Below are positions 1 through 5,171 of a stretch of DNA of 5,171 nucleotides, one piece after another; position 1 is the stretch's first letter, and each line of letters starts with the position of its first letter. Location: positions 1-5,171 of the forward strand of contig JAAZJV010000155.1 of the NCBI GenBank assembly GCA_012800135.1, written 5' to 3'. The position numbers were made by a program, and so were the translations under genes. The notes beneath the pieces were generated by a model. That model had not been told where the DNA came from. It ran no database searches and saw only the letters and a list, made by a program, of their open reading frames with translations. The DNA comes from Clostridiaceae bacterium. GTDB taxonomy: Bacteria > Bacillota > Clostridia > Saccharofermentanales > DTU023.

Positions 1-506
1 CGGAAGAAACCTTGATGAAAGCCCTCATACAGGCCGACTTCAAAAAAGATCTTGAATTTCTGCCGCAGGGACTCGATACGCTCACCGGCGAACAAGGTAT
101 TGCTCTCTCAGGCGGACAAAAACAGCGTCTTGCCATCGCGCGTGCCTTGCTTTCCGATCCGGAAATCCTAATTCTCGATGACTGTCTTTCAGCGGTAGAC
201 GCCATCACGGAAAAAAACGTACTGCGTCATCTGCAGCAGACGCGCAATCGGCGCACGACGCTCGTCAGCGCCCATCGTCTGTCAGCTGTAAGAGATGCCG
301 ATCTGATCATCGTACTCGACAATGGCTCCATCACAGCGCGCGGTACCCATGAAGAGCTCATGGAAGAAGGCGGCTGGTATGCGGAACAGTATACAAAGCA
401 GCAAATGGAAGCATCTGAAGAGCACTCTACGAGAAGTGAACAAATAATATCTACGGAAACCCGATTGTCTGCAGAAAAGGAGGGTGATCGCCTTGAATCG
501 CGTTAA
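1..506 (+). CDS. ABC exporter half-transporter, degenerate-site subunit (BmrC/YheI-like), 3' part only
   Basis: This is the C-terminal part of an ATP-driven membrane exporter subunit. The frame is open from base 3 to TAA at 504-506, so the gene begins upstream; its transmembrane domain, Walker A and Q-loop lie outside the window. About 167 codons of a protein usually near 580-600 residues are visible. Seen in order: a helical segment leading to the signature LSGGQ (105-119), Walker B ILILDD (ending 182), the D-loop SAVD, the H-loop His (273-275), and a charged tail of about 40 residues. The residue after the Walker B Asp is Asp (180-182) rather than the catalytic Glu. In the heterodimeric exporters BmrCD of Bacillus and TM287/288 of Thermotoga this marks the subunit with the degenerate ATP site. 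Its 3' end overlaps the next half-transporter gene, its presumed partner. Substrate is unknown; multidrug or lipid export is a family-level guess. Family and partial status are secure. Confidence 0.93.
   Translation, partial: EETLMKALIQADFKKDLEFLPQGLDTLTGEQGIALSGGQKQRLAIARALLSDPEILILDDCLSAVDAITEKNVLRHLQQTRNRRTTLVSAHRLSAVRDADLIIVLDNGSITARGTHEELMEEGGWYAEQYTKQQMEASEEHSTRSEQIISTETRLSAEKEGDRLESR
477..483 (+). promoter_or_regulatory. Strong Shine-Dalgarno inside the upstream gene, deciding the start of the second ABC gene
   Basis: AAGGAGG lies within the last codons of the upstream ABC gene. Including flanking bases, AAAAGGAGGGTGATC at 475-489 matches the complement of the 16S rRNA 3' end except for one extra G. 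A GTG at 484 directly abuts the SD with no spacer, which is too close for normal initiation. The in-frame TTG at 493 has a 9-base spacer, so TTG is preferred. This placement couples translation of the two subunits. Confidence 0.8.
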
Positions 507-2280
507 TAAGACGAATGAAAACGGCAAAAAACAGTCGAGATCCGGGCTTGGCCGCCTTTTCCGGTATGCACGCTTCGTCAAGGGCGCTCTTGCAGGCAGC
601 CTTGCGCTGACTGTTATTACCGTACTTTTGGATCTTGGCGGACCATATTTTGTCTCACGTATACTTAATCAGGAACTTATTGACGGCACAGGCGCACGCG
701 ACAAACACATCTTCTTGGCGATTATCGGCTTTTATGTGGCAACAGTGCTCGCCTCGCTGGTGACACGCTATGGAGGTGCCGTATTAAGCAACGTGGCTTC
801 GAACCGTATTTCACGCGTCTTACAACGTCAAATATTCCATCACGTTCAGCAGATGCCGTTGACCTATTTCGACAATGTATCTGCCGGTTCAGTCGTATCG
901 CGTGTGACGAACGACACGAAGGCAGTGCGCGTTTTCTTCAACACGGTTCTTTCGCAGCTATTGATGGCTGGCGTCTATGCTGTCAGCATTCTTGTCAGCT
1001 TGCTGCTACTCGATATCCGGCTCTTCCTGATTGCCGCCCTTTCCTTCCCTGTGCTTTTTTTCCTGTTCCGTGATTTTCAGGGCAAGTCACTCAAGCATAG
1101 CCGCGCCTCGCGTCGAGGGATCAGTCAACTCAATGCCAACCTCAACGAGAACATCCAAGGGATTGAGATCATTCAAACCTTTGGGCGTGAACGCACCATG
1201 TACGATCGCTTCTCTGAAATTAACAATCGCGTATTTTACAATACCTTGTCCAATACGCACCTTCACGCATACAGCGGAGGAAACGCGACGGAAGTCATCA
1301 ATTACCTGCTTCTCGCCATCGCACTCCTCTATTTCGGATACGGCAACATCTCACAAGCTTACATTGTCCCGCTCGGAAGTCTATACCTTTTCATTGATTA
1401 TATGATCCGCTTTTTCTCTCAAATGAATAGGGCGATGAACCATCTCGGAAATCTTGAGCGGGCACGTGGTGCAGCCGACCACATTTTTGAACTTTTGGAG
1501 CGTGAACCTATTGATGAAAGCGGCACTGTGCCGGATCAAGTTAAAGGCCACGTTGAGTTCGATCACGTTACTTTTTCCTATAAGTCTGAAGAAATCGTTC
1601 TGCGCGATGTCAGTTTCGTTATTCCTCCGGGACAGACGGCAGCCTTCGTCGGACAAACCGGCGCAGGAAAATCCACATTAATGAATCTTCTCTTCTCTTT
1701 TTATAAACCGCAAAAAGGACAGATTCGTGTTGACGGGACTGATCTTGCGTCGTTAGACAAGAAGGCTTTGCGCCGCCACATGGCTATCGTTACGCAAGAG
1801 CCATTCCTATTTACCGGCACGATCGAATCGAACATCACGCTAAATCGCCCCGATCTTACAGCCGAAGACGCACGCGATGCAATGCGCGAAGTGGGCGGGA
1901 GCGCGTTTCTCGCGCGTCTGCCAAAAGGCATCAAAACGCCGGTTCGTGAGCGCGGCAACGAATTTTCTTCAGGTGAACGACAGCTAATTTCTTTTGCGAG
2001 GGCACTCGCGCAAGATCCTACGATCCTGATTCTTGATGAAGCGACCTCGCACATCGATACGGAAACTGAGGAAATCATCCAAAAAGGTATCCGCCGCCTG
2101 TCTGAGGGACGCACAACACTCATCATTGCCCATCGCCTCTCTACGATCCACCATGCACATACCATTTACGTACTCGACCAAGGTAAAATCGTAGAAAAAG
2201 GAAGCTACGATGAGCTGATGGAGCAGCAAGGACAATTCGAACACATGGTAAAGACACAGGCGCACTCAGCCAACGCATAA
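493..2280 (+). CDS. ABC exporter half-transporter, catalytic subunit (BmrD/YheH-like)
   Basis: This is a complete half-transporter of 595 residues from TTG at 493 (598 if the GTG at 484 were used), a normal length for the family. Residues ~30-310 form an ABC exporter membrane domain with six predicted helices (around 30-52, 73-95, two close together in 150-195, 265-285 and 290-310). The ATPase domain follows: A-loop Tyr363, Walker A GQTGAGKST (387-395), Q-loop Gln435, signature FSSGE (491-495), Walker B ILILDE with catalytic Glu516, D-loop SHID, and H-loop His547. The signature departs from LSGGQ. In BmrD/TM288-type partners this deviant signature faces the Asp-bearing site of the other subunit. 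Walker A and the catalytic Glu are intact, so this subunit should supply the hydrolysing site together with the upstream gene's LSGGQ. It probably forms a heterodimer in the cytoplasmic membrane. Substrate cannot be told. A homodimer is less likely given the paired defects. Confidence 0.95.
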   Translation: MNRVNKTNENGKKQSRSGLGRLFRYARFVKGALAGSLALTVITVLLDLGGPYFVSRILNQELIDGTGARDKHIFLAIIGFYVATVLASLVTRYGGAVLSNVASNRISRVLQRQIFHHVQQMPLTYFDNVSAGSVVSRVTNDTKAVRVFFNTVLSQLLMAGVYAVSILVSLLLLDIRLFLIAALSFPVLFFLFRDFQGKSLKHSRASRRGISQLNANLNENIQGIEIIQTFGRERTMYDRFSEINNRVFYNTLSNTHLHAYSGGNATEVINYLLLAIALLYFGYGNISQAYIVPLGSLYLFIDYMIRFFSQMNRAMNHLGNLERARGAADHIFELLEREPIDESGTVPDQVKGHVEFDHVTFSYKSEEIVLRDVSFVIPPGQTAAFVGQTGAGKSTLMNLLFSFYKPQKGQIRVDGTDLASLDKKALRRHMAIVTQEPFLFTGTIESNITLNRPDLTAEDARDAMREVGGSAFLARLPKGIKTPVRERGNEFSSGERQLISFARALAQDPTILILDEATSHIDTETEEIIQKGIRRLSEGRTTLIIAHRLSTIHHAHTIYVLDQGKIVEKGSYDELMEQQGQFEHMVKTQAHSANA

Positions 2281-2302
2281 AAAAAGACCAAAAATCCTTT
2301 AC

Positions 2303-2322
2303 TTCAACGATGTCTTGTTGAG
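2303..2322 (+). other. Weak stem-loop after the exporter gene, not a clear terminator
   Basis: TTCAACGA (2303-2310) pairs with TTGTTGAG (2315-2322) around loop TGTC, giving eight pairs of which two are G-T wobbles. It lies 22 bases after the exporter stop codon. No T-run follows (TCATTCC comes next), so it is not a normal intrinsic terminator, and the stem is A/T-rich. It could be a processing or pausing element, or chance. Confidence 0.3.
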
Positions 2323-2330
2323 TCATTCCG

Positions 2331-2354
2331 CTTGAACCGTTACTTGAACCGTTA
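2331..2354 (+). repeat. Perfect 12-bp tandem direct repeat
   Basis: CTTGAACCGTTA occurs twice head to tail (2331-2342 and 2343-2354) with no mismatch. Each copy contains AACCGTT, one base away from a perfect inverted repeat (AAC-N-GTT), the sort of half-site pair a small DNA-binding regulator could use. Spacing of about one helical turn would put both copies on roughly the same DNA face. A TTGAAC in each copy resembles a -35 box but has no well-spaced -10. A regulatory role is inference. Confidence 0.6.
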
Positions 2355-2362
2355 TAGGTATA

Positions 2363-2370
2363 TCACGTGA
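2363..2370. repeat. 8-bp perfect palindrome TCACGTGA
   Basis: This is a self-complementary octamer with an ACGT core, 8 bases after the 12-bp tandem repeat. It could be a binding site for a dimeric regulator. One octamer palindrome is not rare enough to prove function. Confidence 0.3.
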
Positions 2371-2470
2371 GCACTAGTCGTCGGTACTACGAATGATATG
2401 GTGTACTCGGAGGATCTCTGAAGCTTCGATACAATATACGTAGACGTAGAGCAAACGGATGATTCGAGGC

Positions 2471-2478
2471 TGACGTCA
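2471..2478. repeat. 8-bp perfect palindrome TGACGTCA
   Basis: This is a self-complementary octamer with an ACGT core, 92 bases before the PBP start. Its core matches that of the palindrome at 2363-2370, and its position would suit an operator. No regulator is encoded in the window, so any role is inference. Confidence 0.3.
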
Positions 2479-2519
2479 CGCATGGTAAATAGGCTCTGTG
2501 ATAGAATAAAGATCACCTT

Positions 2520-2561
2520 ATGATGAAGTTATCAAAGATCATGAGCGCGGACCATACCTAA
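2520..2561 (+). CDS. Possible 13-codon leader ORF just before the PBP gene (doubtful)
   Basis: ATG at 2520 opens a frame of 13 codons (MMKLSKIMSADHT) ending in TAA at 2559-2561, one base before the PBP ATG. Further in-frame ATGs lie at 2523 and 2541. No Shine-Dalgarno precedes any of them, so real translation is doubtful. It is listed because its stop sits against a PBP start that also lacks a good ribosome binding site, an arrangement that could permit re-initiation. Most likely it is chance. Confidence 0.15.
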   Translation: MMKLSKIMSADHT

Positions 2562-2562
2562 G

Positions 2563-5171
2563 ATGAGCAAAAGAGAAGATGACATTCAAACACCGGAAAA
2601 TCCGGAAAACAAGCGGCGCCGAAACGATCAGCTTAGGAAGCCCAAGTTGAGGCAGCCCTCACTTTTGGAAAATGACAAAGACACTCCCGCGCAACCGTTA
2701 CGGCCAAAGCGGATAGATGCCGACACACATCCCACTCCTTCTATTACTAACATCAGGCGCATAAACGATCACCTTTTTTTGCAACGCAGATCGCCGAACA
2801 AGGAAATTCCCGAGCAAAAAATTGATAATGCATTTTCTCCCGATAAAGAGGATGCACCTGCTCATTCTCTAGATGTAAAGCTCGACCGTTCGATTTCAGT
2901 CCAAGAACAGTCTGCCGATCCCGCCGATAAAACGACACGAGCACCGTCAAGTCATAAGGTCGTCGATCTTACGAGTATAAACGAAAGTACGCGTCCGGCC
3001 GCCGAGTCTCCTGCTGAGAAAACAGACAAAAATCGCACTCGTCATGACTCACCCGGTACTCGTACTGAATCAACCCAAACATCAATCTCCGATGACGGCT
3101 ACACCCCCCGCCACGCCGACTTCCTTCCACAAACAGAAGATTTCTACGACTATATTCCCGATGAAGGCCATACCCGCCACGCTGCCCCCCTTCCGCAAAC
3201 AGAATATTTCTACGACAACATTCCCGATGAAGGCCACACCCGCCATGCTGACTCATATGCCAATGATCTTAGAATTGATAATATAACCGCGGCGGAACAA
3301 CTCCAAGAAGAAATCGATAATCTTCTAGATGACCGTAAGTTCAAGGCGTACAGGCGAGACCTTCGAAAACGTGTCAGCGGCAAACCCACACGTAGCAGTT
3401 CCGTAATTTCGGTGCCGTCAGCACTGTTATCCGGCGTAAAAAAGACATTCTTTGCTGTCTTCATCATTTTCCTAGTCGTTTTCTTCTTTTTCCTAAGCTT
3501 TGGCTTCGGTATCATGTCCGGTTATCTTGCGACGGCTAAGCCTTTTGAAATCACCGATATCAAGAAGACGTACGACGCAACATATGTGTACGATCGAAAC
3601 GGCGACGTCTCAGCAGTCCTGACAGGCTCGCAAAACATGCTCCGCGAGTATGTGCCTTATGCGGAATTTCATGAAACCTACATTGACGACGCCTTTATTG
3701 CCATTGAGGATGAACGATTTGAGACGCACAGCGGTATTGATCCTAAAAGGATTGCCAGTGCGATGGGGAATTTACTTCTGAATTTTGGAGGCGACTCTCC
3801 TAGCCACGGAGGCTCCACCATTACACAGCAAGTCGTTAAAATGATGTCTGGCGCCGATGCGCGCTCAGCACAACGCAAAATTCAAGAATGGGAACGCGCT
3901 ATTACACTCGAAAAACGTCTTTCTAAAGAAAAAATCATGGAGCTCTTTGTCAATCTGGTGCCAATGTCAAATCACTACGTAGGCATTCAAGCCGCATCAA
4001 AAGCCTACTTCGGGAAAAACGTCTCGGAACTAGATCTGGCAGAATGCGCTTTTCTTGCAGGCATTCCTAACCTTCCTTCCATTTACAACCCTTGGACAGA
4101 ACATGGGAAACGAAACACACTTCGAAGAATGCGCAGCACACTAGCCAAAATGCTGGAGCTCGGCAAAATTACGCAAGCGGAATACGAGACTGCCATTAAT
4201 CGAGAACTTATTATTCGTGACCCACAGGATACCGACACAACCTCCGAGATTCATTCTTATTTTGTGGAAGCCGTTATCGAACAAGTGCGTTCAGAATTAA
4301 TTTCAAAACGGGGCTATTCTGCCACGCTGGCTGATATCGCCATTTTCCAGCAAGGTCTACACATCGAAACAACGATGGATCCTTATATTCAAAAAATAGC
4401 GGAAACCACTTTTCAAAAAAAAGAGCTCATGATGACCAACTACGAGGCGATGCCGGACATGCCGCAAAAACCTCAAGCCAGCATCACGGTGATTTCTAAT
4501 CTCCCTGAAACGCGCGGACAGGTTGTCGCTCTCGTGGGCGGCTTCGGTGAAAAGAAAACTAATTTCGGGTTTAACCGTGCTACACAAGCCTACCGCCAAC
4601 CCGGTTCGTCCATCAAACCTATTTTGGAATATGCGCCTGCAATGGATCTTGGCATCATTACGGCGGGAACAATTCTTATCGACGAGCCAAAATATTTTGA
4701 CCCACATAACCCTGAAGTAGCCTGGCCAAACAACTCCGGGAACGTATACCGCGGTCCGATTACCGTGCGTCAGGCAATTCGTCAATCGGTCAACACAATT
4801 GCAGTTGAAGTATATGTAAAGATGCTGACGCCACAACTCGGACTTTCCTACTTAAAACGCCTCGGTATTGACCGAACAAAGGAAACACAGCCGGCCGGCG
4901 CTCTTGGTGCGTTCAGTCATGGCGTTACCTCTATGGAATTGGCAGGCGCATACACGGCTCTTGCAAACAACGGTCTCTTTACAGAGCCTTACCTTTTTAC
5001 GCGCGTACTCGATGCGGACGGCAAAATCCTTCTGGAGCATACGCCGTCCTTCGAACAGGTGTTTCGTGAAGAAACAGCCGACATCATGACAGATATTCTC
5101 GTTGAAACCCTCGAGAACGCCTCTTGGATCGCCCCTTATGCTCGCTTAGATACGCAAAAGGCCGCGGGAAA
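2563..5171 (+). CDS. Class A penicillin-binding protein (GT51 transglycosylase plus transpeptidase), long N-terminal tail, 3' end cut
   Basis: This bifunctional enzyme polymerises lipid II into glycan strands and cross-links their peptides outside the membrane. The frame is open through the right edge, with 869 codons visible. Residues 1-~294 are a hydrophilic cytoplasmic tail with a 22-residue repeat. A membrane anchor follows (~295-322, very Phe-rich). The GT51 domain shows IAIEDERFETHSG with catalytic Glu382, GGSTITQQ (416-423), RKIQE (438-442, Glu442 as the likely second acidic residue), then ELFVNLV and AYFGK. The transpeptidase domain shows SSIK (682-685, nucleophile Ser682) and SVN (742-744). 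The last bases read Ala-Ala-Gly plus AA, where AGKTGT is expected, so the cut falls at the KTG box. Both activities look intact as far as seen. Family members often have only a short cytoplasmic tail. An in-frame stop at 2542-2544 bars an earlier start. ATG 2563 lacks a clear SD; TTG 2647 is the alternative. The product is probably near 1000 residues (inference). Confidence 0.95.
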   Translation, partial: MSKREDDIQTPENPENKRRRNDQLRKPKLRQPSLLENDKDTPAQPLRPKRIDADTHPTPSITNIRRINDHLFLQRRSPNKEIPEQKIDNAFSPDKEDAPAHSLDVKLDRSISVQEQSADPADKTTRAPSSHKVVDLTSINESTRPAAESPAEKTDKNRTRHDSPGTRTESTQTSISDDGYTPRHADFLPQTEDFYDYIPDEGHTRHAAPLPQTEYFYDNIPDEGHTRHADSYANDLRIDNITAAEQLQEEIDNLLDDRKFKAYRRDLRKRVSGKPTRSSSVISVPSALLSGVKKTFFAVFIIFLVVFFFFLSFGFGIMSGYLATAKPFEITDIKKTYDATYVYDRNGDVSAVLTGSQNMLREYVPYAEFHETYIDDAFIAIEDERFETHSGIDPKRIASAMGNLLLNFGGDSPSHGGSTITQQVVKMMSGADARSAQRKIQEWERAITLEKRLSKEKIMELFVNLVPMSNHYVGIQAASKAYFGKNVSELDLAECAFLAGIPNLPSIYNPWTEHGKRNTLRRMRSTLAKMLELGKITQAEYETAINRELIIRDPQDTDTTSEIHSYFVEAVIEQVRSELISKRGYSATLADIAIFQQGLHIETTMDPYIQKIAETTFQKKELMMTNYEAMPDMPQKPQASITVISNLPETRGQVVALVGGFGEKKTNFGFNRATQAYRQPGSSIKPILEYAPAMDLGIITAGTILIDEPKYFDPHNPEVAWPNNSGNVYRGPITVRQAIRQSVNTIAVEVYVKMLTPQLGLSYLKRLGIDRTKETQPAGALGAFSHGVTSMELAGAYTALANNGLFTEPYLFTRVLDADGKILLEHTPSFEQVFREETADIMTDILVETLENASWIAPYARLDTQKAAG
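2635..2640 (+). promoter_or_regulatory. Candidate Shine-Dalgarno for an alternative TTG start (2647) of the PBP
   Basis: AGGAAG lies 6 bases before an in-frame TTG at 2647-2649. The ATG at 2563 has only a weak GCGGA 11 bases upstream. Initiation at 2647 would remove 28 residues of the basic tail and leave all domains untouched. The neighbouring ABC gene also appears to use TTG, so this is plausible, but ATG 2563 remains the default because the tail reads as normal coding sequence from there. Confidence 0.3.
3121..3252 (+). repeat. 66-bp in-frame tandem repeat in the PBP cytoplasmic tail
   Basis: Two adjacent 66-bp units (3121-3186 and 3187-3252) agree at 57 of 66 positions and encode 22-residue units with the shared core FYD-x-IPDEGHTRHA. 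A degenerate earlier copy is suggested just upstream (DDGYTPRHAD, ending 3120), with the third TRHAD at the right end closing the array. Several of the differences are silent (for example CAT/CAC for His, CCA/CCG for Pro). The units are rich in Asp, Glu, His, Tyr and Pro, and could be a short linear binding motif presented more than once, or a product of slipped-strand duplication. Confidence 0.85.

Larger units (their letters stand above)
2281..2562 (+). other. Intergenic region between the exporter pair and the PBP gene
   Basis: These 282 bases hold no convincing gene, tRNA or riboswitch that I recognise. They begin A-rich just after the stop codon, then carry a weak hairpin, a 12-bp tandem repeat, and short palindromes GAAGCTTC (2420-2427), TCACGTGA (2363-2370) and TGACGTCA (2471-2478). 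ACGTAG occurs twice in tandem at 2438-2449. AGAGC (2448-2452) can pair with GCTCT (2493-2497), extended by two G-T wobbles and a C-G pair, around a 40-base interior. Possible -10 elements are TACAAT (2430-2435) and TATGAT (2519-2524), but neither has a good -35 at 16-18 bases. A promoter for the PBP gene is expected here; I cannot place it confidently. Confidence 0.6.

Noticed and set aside
484..492. GTG at 484 as the start of the second ABC gene
   Set aside because: The Shine-Dalgarno AAGGAGG ends at 483, leaving no spacer; TTG at 493 has a suitable 9-base spacing.
1031..1405. 124-codon open frame on the plus strand
   Set aside because: It is an alternative frame inside the membrane domain of the second ABC subunit, with no ribosome binding site and Ser/Thr-rich shadow composition.
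1701..2165. 154-codon open frame on the minus strand
   Set aside because: It is antisense to the ATPase domain of the second ABC subunit, where the + frame has all the ABC motifs; the minus translation is a low-complexity Arg/Ser-rich shadow.
2303..2322. Intrinsic terminator of the exporter genes
   Set aside because: The stem is weak and A/T-rich, and no T-run follows on the + strand; on the minus strand the T-rich stretch is about 10 bases away from the stem.
2438..2500. Possible riboswitch (AGAGC/GCTCT closing stem around a 40-base interior)
   Set aside because: The stem is short with wobble pairs, and the interior does not match c-di-GMP, SAM, preQ1 or other riboswitch cores that I know; only the pairing itself is noted.
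3121..3252. Could the repeats be a CRISPR array?
   Set aside because: The units are directly adjacent with no unique spacers, are in frame with a coding sequence, and have a 66-bp period.
2969..3286. Repetitive open frames on both strands over the PBP tail repeat
   Set aside because: They are opened by the 66-bp repeat itself; the continuous frame linked to the PBP domains explains the region.
4357..4836. 159-codon open frame on the minus strand
   Set aside because: It lies wholly within the PBP transpeptidase region, whose + frame carries SxxK and SxN motifs; the minus translation is Cys/His/Arg-rich and resembles no family.

Overview
The window looks like bacterial chromosome, most likely from the phylum Bacillota. 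The reasons are a tandem BmrC/BmrD (YheI/YheH)-type half-transporter pair, a very strong Shine-Dalgarno with a probable TTG start, and a class A penicillin-binding protein (PBP) with a long charged cytoplasmic tail. Genus-level placement is not possible from the sequence alone. Base composition looks close to balanced by eye.

Layout, all on the + strand: (1) the 3' end of an ABC exporter half-transporter gene (1-506), holding only the distal half of its nucleotide-binding domain; (2) a complete second half-transporter gene (about 493-2280) whose start lies inside the end of the first; (3) a 282-bp gap (2281-2562) with no recognisable RNA gene and no convincing terminator, but with a perfect 12-bp tandem repeat and several short palindromes; (4) the first ~869 codons of a bifunctional class A PBP (2563 to the right edge), which is the largest gene here and is cut at the window end just as its KTG box begins.

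The two ABC genes should act as one heterodimeric exporter. The first subunit has Asp where the catalytic Walker B Glu should be. The second has a non-canonical signature (FSSGE). In this family those two deviations fall in the same, degenerate ATP site, while the other site (second subunit's Walker A/B with Glu, first subunit's LSGGQ) is canonical. The overlap implies co-translation. The PBP polymerises and cross-links peptidoglycan at the outer face of the membrane. Nothing ties it functionally to the exporter, and the gap suggests a separate transcript, although read-through is possible.

The least ordinary element is the PBP's ~294-residue cytoplasmic N-terminal tail. It appears disordered, carries a 22-residue tandem repeat, begins with a cluster of uncommon Arg/Ile codons, and has a start without a good ribosome binding site. 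I see no mobile element, CRISPR array, tRNA, rRNA or defence system, and no clearly new multi-gene system.
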